Counted from the stretch's first letter, positions 7,296 to 15,276 are shown. The stretch: 64,000 bases of DNA from Baaleninema simplex PCC 7105 (GCF_000332355.1 NZ_KB235962.1:85086-149085), one strand, 5' to 3'. A program made the numbers and translations. Notes: a model not told the origin generated them from the letters alone.

Positions 7296-8840
7296 ATGAT
7301 GCAATTGTGGACATTGACTCGACGACAGCGGAACGTTCTCCTCGCAGCGGCCGCCGTGTCCTCCGCCTGCGGGCTGGCGATCGAGTTGTTACTCGGAACC
7401 CTCGCCAGCTACCTGGTGGGAAATCAAGCCCTTTCGTTTGGCGTCGCGGTGGGAGGATTTCTCGCCGCGATGGGGTTGGGGTCTTATCTGAGTCAGTTCG
7501 TCGCCGTGGAGGACACGCCGGGAAAACCCCTGAAGACCCAACTCCTCGAACGGTTCGTTCAAGTGGAACTGGCCATCGCTCCCGCTTCGGCGTTTCTACC
7601 GTTATTGCTGTTCGTCCTCTTCGTTGTCAACCGTTCTCTGTGGTTGGGACTGATTCTCGTCACGGTGATTTTGGGAATTTTGGCGGGGTTGGAAGTTCCC
7701 CTGCTGACGCGGATGATGGAGAGCGATCGCGGCGTGAAAGACGCTCTGGCTGGAGTGTTAGCTTTAGATTACGCCGGGGCGTTGGTGGGGTCGCTGGCGT
7801 TTCCCGTATTGCTGCTTCCGATATTCGGACTGTTTCCCACCGCCGCGATTCTCGGGTCGTTTCCGGCGTTGATGGTGTTTCTCATCGGGCGATCGTTCCC
7901 TGAAATGAAACGTTGGGGACTCGTCGGACTCGCGACTTGCGCGGCTTTGTGGGCGATCGCCCCGCTAACCGTTCCCCTCGGCGATCGCCTCGAAAGTCGA
8001 TTGTACGATGCTCCCGTCGTGGCTCGCGTTCAAACTCAATACCAACGCATCGTCCTCACCCGCTGGAATCGCGACGTGAGACTCTATCTCGACGGCGAAC
8101 TTCAGTTTTCGACGGTAGATGAATACCGCTATCACGAAGCCCTCGTTCACCCAGCCATGAGTGCGAGTGGAACCCCCCGACGGGTGTTAGTCATGGGGGC
8201 CGGAGACGGGTTAGCCTTGCGGGAAGTGTTGAAATGGGACGCCGTCGAGAAAGTGGTGTTACTCGAACTCGATCCCAAAGTGGTCAAACTGGCCAGCCAA
8301 CATCCCTTTTTAGCGCGATCGAACGAGAATTCCTTTTCCGACCCTCGCGTTGAAGTCCGTTACGGCGACGCCTTTTCCGTCGCCCCCAGCTTGTCGGAAA
8401 CCTTCGACGTTATCGTCGCCGACTTTCCCGATCCCGATCGCGAGGCGATCGCCAAACTGTACTCTCATGGATTTTACCTGAGACTGCGATCGCGCCTGAC
8501 TCCCAACGGCGTCCTCGTCACCCAAGCCTCGAGTCCCTTCTTCGCCACCAAAGCCTTCGCCTGTATCGCCGCCACCCTCAACGCAGCGGGCTTCTCCTCC
8601 CATCCCTACACCATCGACGTACCCAGTTTCGGACCTTGGGGATTCGTCCTCGCCACCCAAACCGAATTCGATCCCGCAACACTCCGCCTTCCCATCGCGA
8701 CTCGCTTTCTGACTCCCGACATCCTACCGGGGTTGTTCCACCTTCCCGCCGACATTTCCCTAGACAACGTTGAAATTAACCGACTCGTCCATCCTAAAAT
8801 CGTTCAATATCAAACTGAAGGACGCTGGCAAATGTATTAA
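7296..8840 (+). CDS. Membrane-anchored polyamine aminopropyltransferase (spermidine-synthase-like)
   Basis: Of 514 residues, the N-terminal half (about 15-215) consists of seven or so hydrophobic helices. The C-terminal half is a Rossmann methyltransferase-like fold: RIVLTRWNRDVRLYLDGELQ, DEYRYHEALVHPAM, VLVMGAGDGLALREVLKW (nucleotide-binding Gly loop, residues about 297-314), VVLLELDP and DVIVADFPDPD. These are hallmarks of SpeE-type enzymes, which transfer an aminopropyl group from decarboxylated S-adenosylmethionine to a diamine. Fusion to a membrane domain is known for a bacterial subfamily often found near DUF4178/DUF350 genes, and a DUF4178 gene follows here. Whether it makes spermidine or something else is unknown. 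Start at ATG 7296 (second Met follows). Confidence 0.82.
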   Translation: MMQLWTLTRRQRNVLLAAAAVSSACGLAIELLLGTLASYLVGNQALSFGVAVGGFLAAMGLGSYLSQFVAVEDTPGKPLKTQLLERFVQVELAIAPASAFLPLLLFVLFVVNRSLWLGLILVTVILGILAGLEVPLLTRMMESDRGVKDALAGVLALDYAGALVGSLAFPVLLLPIFGLFPTAAILGSFPALMVFLIGRSFPEMKRWGLVGLATCAALWAIAPLTVPLGDRLESRLYDAPVVARVQTQYQRIVLTRWNRDVRLYLDGELQFSTVDEYRYHEALVHPAMSASGTPRRVLVMGAGDGLALREVLKWDAVEKVVLLELDPKVVKLASQHPFLARSNENSFSDPRVEVRYGDAFSVAPSLSETFDVIVADFPDPDREAIAKLYSHGFYLRLRSRLTPNGVLVTQASSPFFATKAFACIAATLNAAGFSSHPYTIDVPSFGPWGFVLATQTEFDPATLRLPIATRFLTPDILPGLFHLPADISLDNVEINRLVHPKIVQYQTEGRWQMY

Positions 8841-8854
8841 TCGATCGTTGATAG

Positions 8855-9057
8855 GGAACGGGGAACGGGGAACAGTCACCAGTCACCAGTCACCAGTCAC
8901 CAGTGAAGACAGTTAACAGATAACAGTTTCTCCCCCTCTCCCCCTCTCCCTTTCTCCCCCTCTCCCCCTCTCCCTTTCTCCCCCTCTCCCCCTCTCCCTT
9001 TCTCCCCCTCTCCCCCTCTCCCTTTCTCCCCCTCTCCCCCTCTCCCTTTCTCCCTCT
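8855..9057 (+). repeat. Composite repeat cassette, copy B, with 24-bp x 5 tandem array
   Basis: The order is GGGAACGGGGAACAG, then four CAGTCAC-type units, CAGTGAAGACAG, GTTAACAG and a pyrimidine array. In the array TTT recurs at 8927, 8951, 8975, 8999, 9023 and 9047, that is five perfect 24-bp units of CT-rich sequence plus a partial one. The cassette separates two co-directional, probably functionally linked genes and stops 8 bp before the DUF4178 start codon, so it forms that gene's upstream region. Confidence 0.88.
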
Positions 9058-9065
9058 AAAACACT

Positions 9066-9662
9066 ATGGTTTTTCTCTTCTGGATTGCTGTTATCGTCGT
9101 GGTTGGTGTAGCGATTTACTTCGTGACCAATCAGAAACGCCTCGCCTCTCAACGTCCCGTCGTGGAAGAACTTCCACCGCTGAATCGAACCCTATTTACG
9201 TTGCAAATCGGCGATATCGTTCAGTTTGAAGATCGCGATTGGGTGGTGGAGGGAAAACTGACTTACGATGACGACGGCTTTGTTTGGTTGGAATATATGG
9301 TTCAAGACGGCGATGACATTCGCTGGCTTTCGGTCTCCGAAGACGACACCATCGAGGTGTCTTGGTTGGAATCGATCGCGGACGACCTCGAAATTTCGGG
9401 GAAACCGCCGAAAACCCTCGAATACGGCGGCGAAACGTTTACTCGTGTGGAATCGGGAAAAGCGAATATGAGTCGCATGGGGACGATTCAGAAGCGTAAA
9501 GCCGAATCCTGTCGGTACTACGATTACGAAGGCGACGGCGATCGCGTCTTGTCTGTTGAGAATTGGGACGGCGATATTGAAGTGAGCGTCGGTTACAGTA
9601 TTCGTCCTTCGCAACTGTCGTTACTTCCCGGTGGCGGTGGAAGTGTTTATCGCTCGATGTGA
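9066..9662 (+). CDS. DUF4178 protein with N-terminal membrane anchor
   Basis: The protein of 198 residues begins with a membrane helix (MVFLFWIAVIVVVGVAIYFV, residues 1-20). A beta-rich domain follows: LQIGDIVQFEDRDWVVEGKL, DDGFVWLEYMV and DDIRWLSVSEDDTIEVSW (about 45-110). This is the DUF4178 pattern, whose function is not established. DUF4178 genes recur next to membrane-linked spermidine-synthase-like genes, and that is the arrangement here, 225 bp downstream of one. I infer a shared membrane process. Start ATG 9066 directly follows the CT-rich tract; no Shine-Dalgarno sequence is visible because the tract occupies that place. Confidence 0.75.
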   Translation: MVFLFWIAVIVVVGVAIYFVTNQKRLASQRPVVEELPPLNRTLFTLQIGDIVQFEDRDWVVEGKLTYDDDGFVWLEYMVQDGDDIRWLSVSEDDTIEVSWLESIADDLEISGKPPKTLEYGGETFTRVESGKANMSRMGTIQKRKAESCRYYDYEGDGDRVLSVENWDGDIEVSVGYSIRPSQLSLLPGGGGSVYRSM

Positions 9663-9892
9663 GACTTGCTGCGAGGTCGCTGGCTCCACTCCCTCGTGTT
9701 CGATCGCCGTTCTTCACGATCGCCGTTCTTCTCGATTACTGGAGGGCGATCGCTGCTATTTTCAGTCGCGGAAACAAAAAGTCGCACCCCAAGTCTCAAC
9801 AAATTATTTTACTCAGTATTTATACTTATGTTTTTAGAAAACTACATGAATTTTTAAGAAGAAAAATTAAGATTGATTTGAATAGTGGTATT

Positions 9893-9947
9893 TCTCCGTA
9901 AAAATGACTAGGTTAAAACAAAATAAGTATAGCAGATTTTACGGAGA
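9893..9947 (+). promoter_or_regulatory. Inverted repeat that would mask the SD of the next gene
   Basis: TCTCCGTAAAAAT (9893-9905) is complementary to ATTTTACGGAGA (9936-9947), with one unpaired A and a 30-nt A-rich loop. The right arm contains GGAG (9943-9946), the only good ribosome-binding site for the ATG at 9955. In RNA this pairing would close the site. It could act as a thermosensor or an attenuator, or be an operator dyad in DNA; the sequence does not decide. Confidence 0.6.
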
Positions 9948-9954
9948 TCGGACG

Positions 9955-10107
9955 ATGAAACCGATGATTTGGCATCCAGAACCGGAAGACCAACAAGTCA
10001 ACCACTACCTTAAAAACGTCAACCACGCCCCTTACTTCACTATTGCAGCCGTTGTAGCCGTTGCATTTTGTCTCGTAACGTTTGCGATCGTAATGGGTGC
10101 TATTTAA
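9955..10107 (+). CDS. Small single-pass membrane protein, 50 aa
   Basis: The protein starts MKPMIWHPEPEDQQVNHYLK and ends with one hydrophobic helix (residues about 27-49, YFTIAAVVAVAFCLVTFAIV) at the very C-terminus, so it would be tail-anchored. I chose ATG 9955 over an in-frame ATG at 9904 because GGAG sits 8 bases before it and because the extra 17 residues lie in the loop of the inverted repeat at 9893-9947. It is flanked by a rho-independent terminator at 10146, giving a monocistronic mini-gene. I do not recognise the family; small photosystem or NDH-1 accessory peptides have similar shape, but no match can be claimed. Confidence 0.6.
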   Translation: MKPMIWHPEPEDQQVNHYLKNVNHAPYFTIAAVVAVAFCLVTFAIVMGAI

Positions 10108-10145
10108 ATTGATTTCAATCGAATTGTTGCCATCAAACCTCGAGA

Positions 10146-10181
10146 AGCCAACCTCAGATATAAGAGAGTTGGCTGTTTTTT
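10146..10181 (+). terminator. Rho-independent terminator after the 50-aa gene
   Basis: AGCCAAC (10146-10152) pairs with GTTGGCT (10168-10174), and GTTTTTT follows at once. It lies 38 bases after the stop codon of the small membrane protein. Confidence 0.8.
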
Positions 10182-10494
10182 GAGATAACTATTTTTTTAA
10201 ATAAATTTATAATTTAACAACACGGCGATCGAAAATTAAAGATATTAATATTTAGAAACGTCACAGTGTTTTAACTTCACCTAGGATTGTCGAAGTAATA
10301 AGCAAAAAAAGACGATTCACTCGATGGAAAATCGATCTAAAAAACGAAACAGATCGATCCAAAACCACAAAGATTTCGACGGTAACGAAGACAGAACTCA
10401 GCCATCCAATTTTCGATCGCAGGGGAAAGTGTGGCAAACTAGCGATAGAGGACGAAAGTAGCGAGGCAGCAGTCTCGGCTGCGAGGAGGTCATC
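10182..10494. other. Gene-free, AT-rich spacer
   Basis: The first half is strongly AT-rich and lacks HIP1 sites; the second half returns to normal composition. A short GCAGC/GCTGC dyad stands just before GAGGAGGT, the ribosome-binding site of the DUF760 gene. A minus-strand ORF (10261-10608) overlaps that gene and shows no motif. I see no other feature. Confidence 0.4.
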
Positions 10495-10851
10495 TTGACA
10501 AACCCATTCGATCGCAACCCCAATTCCGAATTTATCGATAGCGATGACGAATCGCAAAACCTGCTGTGGGAGTACGTCCGATCGCTCGAGCCAGAAGTGG
10601 TGTCGCATCTATCCAAACCCGGCTCGACTGAAGTTGTTCGAGTCATGGAACGAAACATTGTCGGCTTGCTCGGAAGCCTACCTCCCGAACACTTTGGCGT
10701 CAGCGTCACGACGAGTCGCGAAAATCTGGGACGGCTGCTAGCCTCGGCGATGATTAGCGGTTACTTTCTACGCAATGTCGAACAACGTCTCAATTTCGAG
10801 CAGTCTGTTCGTCGATCGCCATCACCCCGTTCGGAAGACACAGAGGATTGA
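10495..10851 (+). CDS. DUF760 protein, TTG start
   Basis: The 118-residue protein contains the DUF760 core: YVRSLEPEVVSHLSKPGSTE, VVRVMERNIVGLLGSLPPEH, FGVSVTTSRENLGRLLASAM and MISGYFLRNVEQR (residues about 26-100). DUF760 proteins are typical of cyanobacteria and plastids; plant members have been tied to chloroplast proteostasis, but the cyanobacterial role is not settled. TTG 10495 is taken as the start because GAGGAGGT ends 4 bases before it and no ATG or GTG fits. The C-terminal 20 residues are polar and variable. Confidence 0.85.
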   Translation: MTNPFDRNPNSEFIDSDDESQNLLWEYVRSLEPEVVSHLSKPGSTEVVRVMERNIVGLLGSLPPEHFGVSVTTSRENLGRLLASAMISGYFLRNVEQRLNFEQSVRRSPSPRSEDTED

Positions 10852-10983
10852 CCGTTCCGCAGAGCGAAGACCCGTTTGGCGTCTTCCCCCACCCACGAAC
10901 GCCGACACCTCAAAGCAAACGAACTCAGCATCACTTTCGTCGCGACGCGCGACTGTCTTCTTTCTAATTCGAGATCCCCTCTC

Positions 10984-11616
10984 TTGTATCGATATCTTCT
11001 GTTTTACAAACCTTACGACGTGCTGTGTCAGTTTACCGATAACAGCGACGCCCCTCGGCGTACCCTCAAAGAGTACATCGACGTTCCATCGGTGTACCCC
11101 GTCGGGCGACTCGATCGCGATAGCGAAGGTCTGTTGCTGCTGACTGACGACGGATCGCTCAAGCACCGACTCCTCGATCCGAAATTTGGTAAGAGCCGCG
11201 CGTACTGGGTACAAGTCGAACGGGTTCCCGACGAAGCCAGCTTACAGCGCCTGCGCGACGGCGTCACGATCCGTCAGTACCGCACGCGACCCGCCCGCGT
11301 TCGACGGTTGGCGATCGCCCCCGACTTACCGCCGAGACATCCCCCGATTCGCTTCCGTAAAAACGTTCCTACCTGCTGGCTGGAAATGAGCCTCACAGAA
11401 GGGCGAAACCGCCAAGTCCGACGCATGACCGCCGCTGTGGGACATCCGACGTTACGCTTGGTGCGCGTCGCCGTCGAAAACCTAACGCTAGACGCTCTGC
11501 AACCGGGACAGTGGCGAGATCTCAGTCTCGCTGAAGTCAGCCAACTCCAAAAGCGGTGTGGGTTGTCCGCCGTCGCGTCCCGTTCGGGCGATCGAAATCG
11601 CGCACGATATAATTAA
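10984..11616 (+). CDS. 23S rRNA pseudouridine synthase, RluE/RsuA family
   Basis: The family motifs are clear: [36 protein letters not shown] (the catalytic Asp lies in [10 protein letters not shown]), [13 protein letters not shown] and [20 protein letters not shown]. The enzyme isomerises a uridine in 23S rRNA; E. coli RluE acts at U2457. It lacks the S4 domain found in RsuA and RluB, like RluE. The frame is open from a TTG at 10876, but the homologous part begins at [10 protein letters not shown], so I favour TTG 10984; neither has a good ribosome-binding site. The C-terminus (after [12 protein letters not shown]) is an extra tail. Confidence 0.85.
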   Translation: MYRYLLFYKPYDVLCQFTDNSDAPRRTLKEYIDVPSVYPVGRLDRDSEGLLLLTDDGSLKHRLLDPKFGKSRAYWVQVERVPDEASLQRLRDGVTIRQYRTRPARVRRLAIAPDLPPRHPPIRFRKNVPTCWLEMSLTEGRNRQVRRMTAAVGHPTLRLVRVAVENLTLDALQPGQWRDLSLAEVSQLQKRCGLSAVASRSGDRNRARYN

Positions 11617-11637
11617 TAGCTTTCGATCGCCGTCGCC

Positions 11638-13305
11638 ATGTTGGTTTGCCCCCACTGTCACACCCTCAATCCCGAAGGTCGCCAATATTGCTCGCAATGT
11701 GGGGCGTCGATTCCCTCACACAAACCGGTTTGGTTCGCCGCCATCGTCTCGACGAAGTTTACCGCCTCGACCCTTCCTCCCTATCTCGATCCCAAACAAC
11801 GCTATCGTTTCTTCGATCTGGGAAAACTCAACGAGTACGGCGACATCGAAACTCGCGCCTACGACCTCCAACCCCAGCTCCCCCCTTATTTCAACTCTAG
11901 CGTCAGTTCTTACAGCGCGGACAGTCACGTTCCTAAGTTGGCGCGGCCGTACTGCGATCCCCGCTGTCAGGCGAATTCCGCCTTTCCGCGACTTCACGAT
12001 ACCTGGGAAGGCGACGACTATACAGTCGTTCTGCTCGAAGACCGCTCGCATCTGTCCCGTCCCCTCGATTGTTGGCGAACGGTTTCGCCGCTGCAACGCC
12101 TTTATTGGATGTATCAAATGCTCGATTTGTGGTCGATTTTAACGGCGATCTCTTGTCGAAATAGTTTGACACAACTGCACAACCTCCACCTCGACAGCGA
12201 TCGCGCTATCTGTCTGCAACGACTGTATGCAGACCCGAGCGATCGCCCCCCGACGCTAAAAACCCTCGGGAAAACCTGGACGACCCTATTTCAGCCTCTG
12301 TCCGAACCGCCGCCGCCAGATTTAGGGGAATTCTTGCAACAGGTAGAGCGAGGAGTCCTCGCCGATTCCGACGCGATCGGCGATCGCCTCGACCGCCTCA
12401 TCGACGCTCTCGAACGAGACGAGACCGAACCTACCGCCTGGGAGGACTTGGAGATCGTAGAGGAAGACGACGCAACCCTCACCGTTCCCATTCCCCCCGT
12501 CGTCTATCTCGCTCACGGTGGAAAAACCGACATCGGACGCCATCGTCCCCGCAACGAAGATACGTTCGCGATCTGGATACAGCGAGATTGGCGAGAAACC
12601 CCTGCCGATCGCACGCTAACCTCGCGTGGGTTGTACGTTCTGTGCGATGGGATGGGCGGCCATGACGGCGGCGACGTTGCCAGCGCGATCGCTTCGGAAA
12701 CCGTTATCGAGACCCTATCCCGTCAGTGGAACGACGGACTCCCTAGCGAAACTGCTATTCGAGATGCCATCGATCGCGCCAACCAAGCCATCTACGACCT
12801 CAACGACGAACAAAGCCGTCATGGAAGCGGACGCATGGGAACGACTCTCGTGATGCTCCTCGTCGATGGCGATCGCGCCGCCGTCGCCCACGTGGGAGAC
12901 TCTCGCCTCTACCGCCTCACCGTTCGGGGGGGACTGCAACTACTCACCACCGACCACGAGGTCGGACAGCAAGCCATTCGACAAGGGATCGACCCAGCAG
13001 ACGCCTACAGCCGTCCAGAAGCTTACCAACTGACCCAAGCCCTCGGTCCGCGAGATAACGCCGCCGTGCGCCCGGACGTGCGTTTCTTGAACCTGTCGGA
13101 AAATACGTTATTTTTGTTAGCCTCTGACGGCTTGACCGATAACAACCTCGTCGAAGCCCATTGGGAAACGCACCTAAAACCGTTTCTGAGAGAACCCAGC
13201 AACCTCGACGCGGCCGCAGAAAAACTCATCGACCTAGCCAACGACCGCAACGGACGCGATAACATCACTGCTGTTTTAGTTCGCGTCAGCCTGCGATCGC
13301 CGTGA
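11638..13305 (+). CDS. PP2C-family protein phosphatase with N-terminal zinc ribbon
   Basis: The 555-residue protein opens with a zinc ribbon (CPHC, CSQC, residues 4-21). A divergent region of about 270 residues follows, which may be a degenerate kinase-like or binding domain. The PP2C phosphatase domain runs from about 300 to the end. Metal-binding residues are visible in RHRPRNEDTFAIW, LYVLCDGMGGHDGGDVAS, AHVGDSRLYRL, FLLASDGLTDN and GRDNITAVLV. It would remove phosphate from Ser/Thr residues in a Mn/Mg-dependent way, balancing Ser/Thr kinases such as those encoded at 42-60 kb, though a specific pairing is only a guess. Start ATG 11638, 21 bp after the RluE-like gene. An IS4 element and GA-repeats follow the stop. 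Confidence 0.85.
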   Translation: MLVCPHCHTLNPEGRQYCSQCGASIPSHKPVWFAAIVSTKFTASTLPPYLDPKQRYRFFDLGKLNEYGDIETRAYDLQPQLPPYFNSSVSSYSADSHVPKLARPYCDPRCQANSAFPRLHDTWEGDDYTVVLLEDRSHLSRPLDCWRTVSPLQRLYWMYQMLDLWSILTAISCRNSLTQLHNLHLDSDRAICLQRLYADPSDRPPTLKTLGKTWTTLFQPLSEPPPPDLGEFLQQVERGVLADSDAIGDRLDRLIDALERDETEPTAWEDLEIVEEDDATLTVPIPPVVYLAHGGKTDIGRHRPRNEDTFAIWIQRDWRETPADRTLTSRGLYVLCDGMGGHDGGDVASAIASETVIETLSRQWNDGLPSETAIRDAIDRANQAIYDLNDEQSRHGSGRMGTTLVMLLVDGDRAAVAHVGDSRLYRLTVRGGLQLLTTDHEVGQQAIRQGIDPADAYSRPEAYQLTQALGPRDNAAVRPDVRFLNLSENTLFLLASDGLTDNNLVEAHWETHLKPFLREPSNLDAAAEKLIDLANDRNGRDNITAVLVRVSLRSP

Positions 13306-13349
13306 GGAGAGGGGGAGAGGGGGAGAGGGGAAGAGGGGGAGAGGGGGAG
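13306..13349 (-). repeat. GAGGGG tandem tract, left of the IS4 element
   Basis: GGGAGA/GGGGA units fill the space from the PP2C stop to the IS tip. The same type of sequence resumes at 14632-14660 on the other side of the element. This is the complementary strand of the CTCCCC tract found in the composite cassettes. The IS has therefore landed inside one such tract. Confidence 0.75.
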
Positions 13350-14631
13350 CTGACAAGGCTATGATTGTAAGAGAGAGAGAAAGAGCCGACAAAGAGAAAG
13401 CCGTAGACTCGTTTAGGAGAAGCCATGAAATACAACTCAGCTTACCTCAAACAGTGGTCGCAAGAAGTCAGTCGTCATTTTCCGAATCTTTCCTTGCCAC
13501 AAGTATCAGGGCTAGCCACCTGGAGCTTTGGCATGATGATGAGTCGCTCTTCAAGTCTGACTCAAGTGTCAGAGTGTATTGCCCAAGTCAACGGGGAAAA
13601 ATTCACCAACGTACGTCAAAGACTACAACAGTGGTACAAAGAAAAACGCCAAGCTTACGGTCGTAAATATGCTGAGCTAGATGTAGCCAGTTGTTTCGCG
13701 CCGCTGCTGAAGTGGGTCTTAGAGCTATTAGGAGAGAGCGACGACCTGTTCCTGGCCTTAGATGCGACCCATATCGGTCAAAAATTTATCGTCTTGTCAC
13801 TCAACGTACTCTATCGCGGCAGTGGCATTCCCGTGGCCTGGAAAATCGTGAAAGCTTCCCAGAAACACCCCTGGAAGCCCCTGTGGCAAGACTTGCTCCG
13901 TCGCTTGAGCGGAGTGGTTCCCGAGTCGGTCAGGGTTTGGGTTTTGGCCGATCGAGGACTCTATGCTTGTTGGCTGTATGAGGAAATTGTGGCTCTGGGA
14001 TGGCATCCTTTGTTACGTATTAACTCACAAGGCTATTACCAAGTGCGCTCGGGGGAAACTCTCGCCGACTGGCAACCTCTCGAGCAAGTGGTTCGAGTTG
14101 GTGAGAGTTTTAGTCAACCGGTACGCTGCTTTCGCCAAAATCCTCTCGATTGTACCCTGTTAGCCCGATGGGACGAGGATTACAAAGACCCTTGGCTGTT
14201 GCTGAGTGACGCCTCACCTCAATCGGCTTCGGCTGCCTTTTATGGCTTTCGCTCTTGGACTGAAGCGGCTTATCGCGATCTCAAGAGTGATGGCTTTAAT
14301 TGGCAACGCACCCGTTTGACTCATCCTCACCGGGCTGAGTGTCTTTGGCTGGCCATGTCTGTGGCTTTACTTTGGCTCATCACCGAAGGGGCTTGTCGGG
14401 AAGACTCCCAAAAGCCTTCGACTTCCCCTCGGACTGACTCTGACTCGACCGGTCTGGCCGCCGCGACCCTCAGACCGAGAACTCTTTCTTGTTGGCGCCT
14501 TGGCTGTATCTCTTTTGTCGTCCGCCTCTTTCAAGGACTTCCCTTGAGTTGGGGACGCCACCGTACTTCTCCCTATCCTGGGGCTTCTTTGGCTTTCGAT
14601 ACCTCCTAAGTAAAAGTCATAGCCTTATCAG
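13350..14631 (+). mobile_element. Complete IS4-family insertion sequence (1282 bp)
   Basis: The ends form an inverted repeat: CTGACAAGGCTATGA (13350-13364) against TCATAGCCTTATCAG (14617-14631), one mismatch in 15. A single full-length transposase gene lies between. Both flanks are GAGGGG repeats, so a target-site duplication cannot be told apart from the repeat itself. The intact frame and good ends suggest recent insertion. Confidence 0.82.
13425..14609 (+). CDS. IS4-family DDE transposase
   Basis: The 394-residue transposase shows the three DDE blocks: LALDATHIGQ (first Asp, near residue 109), VLADRGLYACWLYEE (second Asp, near 174), and YGFRSWTEAAYRDLK (about 268-282). The last fits the IS4-family Y-(2)-R-(3)-E-(6)-K signature exactly and carries the catalytic Glu. 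Start at ATG 13425, with GGAG 7 bases upstream. Length and frame are intact, so it may be active. The last 60 residues are Ser/Arg-rich and variable, as in many IS4 members. Confidence 0.88.
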   Translation: MKYNSAYLKQWSQEVSRHFPNLSLPQVSGLATWSFGMMMSRSSSLTQVSECIAQVNGEKFTNVRQRLQQWYKEKRQAYGRKYAELDVASCFAPLLKWVLELLGESDDLFLALDATHIGQKFIVLSLNVLYRGSGIPVAWKIVKASQKHPWKPLWQDLLRRLSGVVPESVRVWVLADRGLYACWLYEEIVALGWHPLLRINSQGYYQVRSGETLADWQPLEQVVRVGESFSQPVRCFRQNPLDCTLLARWDEDYKDPWLLLSDASPQSASAAFYGFRSWTEAAYRDLKSDGFNWQRTRLTHPHRAECLWLAMSVALLWLITEGACREDSQKPSTSPRTDSDSTGLAAATLRPRTLSCWRLGCISFVVRLFQGLPLSWGRHRTSPYPGASLAFDTS

Positions 14632-14714
14632 GAGAGGGGAAGAGGGGAAGAGGGGGACAAGGGGACAAGGGGAATAAGGGCGTGGAAACTGTGTGATAGG
14701 ATCGACGGATCGAG

Positions 14715-14823
14715 CGGTTTTGGCGGGGAACAGCCGTCAAACGCAAGGGGGAAAGTTCGGTGAAAGTCCGACGCTGTCCCGCAACTGTGTTGAGGTCTAA
14801 ACCTCTGAGTCAGGATGCCCGCC
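14715..14823 (+). promoter_or_regulatory. Cobalamin riboswitch
   Basis: The segment contains GGCGGGGAACAGCCG, AAAGTTCGGTGAAAGTCCG, ACGCTGTCCCGCAACTGT and the B12 box GAGTCAGGATGCCCGCC (14806-14823), in the order and spacing of the AdoCbl-type aptamer. It ends 40 bases before the start codon of the DUF1636 gene. By family knowledge, cobalamin binding represses the downstream gene. No classic terminator is seen between aptamer and gene, so control is probably at translation. Confidence 0.88.
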
Positions 14824-14862
14824 GCTTGCAATCGACATAAACATCACATCTGCGAGGTACAG

Positions 14863-15276
14863 ATGACGGATTTTTCGACAGCAGATCCGACGCTGTTCGT
14901 TTGCACGACCTGCGGTATCGCTTGGGAAGACGGCCGGCGCATCGGAAAAAGCGGCGGTGAAAAACTCCTCGAACGGTTGCGAGCGATCGCCGACAGTTCT
15001 CCGTTAAAAGACCGATTGTCCTTGTGTCCCGTCGAATGTATGGACGCTTGCGATCGCGGTTGTACGGTATCTCTTTCGGCTTCGGGAAAATACACCTATC
15101 TCTTCGGCGACTTAACCACCGACGACAGCGGACTCGACAGCATTTCCGCTTCCGTCTTGGAATTCGTCGATCGCTATTGCGAGTCTCCCGAAGGCTTGTT
15201 GCGTTGGTCGGAACGTCCCAAACTCCTCAAAAAACGGATTATTGCCAAAATTCCGCCCGTCGCCCCACAGGGCTGA
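14863..15276 (+). CDS. DUF1636 predicted metal-binding protein, B12-riboswitch controlled
   Basis: The 137-residue protein has LFVCTTCGIAWEDGRRIG near the N-terminus and LCPVECMDACDRGCTVSLSA in the middle: six cysteines in ferredoxin/metal-site-like spacing. The C-terminal part ends in KKRIIAKIPP. This is DUF1636, a family I associate with cobalt/cobalamin gene neighbourhoods and whose biochemical role is unproven. The riboswitch directly upstream supports a role in cobalt handling or cobalamin synthesis. I chose ATG 14863 (MTDFSTADPTLFVC) rather than an in-frame ATG at 14815, because the latter lies inside the B12 box of the riboswitch. Confidence 0.82.
   Translation: MTDFSTADPTLFVCTTCGIAWEDGRRIGKSGGEKLLERLRAIADSSPLKDRLSLCPVECMDACDRGCTVSLSASGKYTYLFGDLTTDDSGLDSISASVLEFVDRYCESPEGLLRWSERPKLLKKRIIAKIPPVAPQG

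Noticed and set aside
8913-9152. 79-codon Glu/Arg/Gly ORF on the minus strand over the 24-bp array
   Set aside because: Product of the repeat; it overlaps the start of the DUF4178 gene.
13350-14631. Target-site duplication of the IS4 element
   Set aside because: Flanks share short GAG-type matches, but both are GAGGGG repeats, so a duplication cannot be shown.
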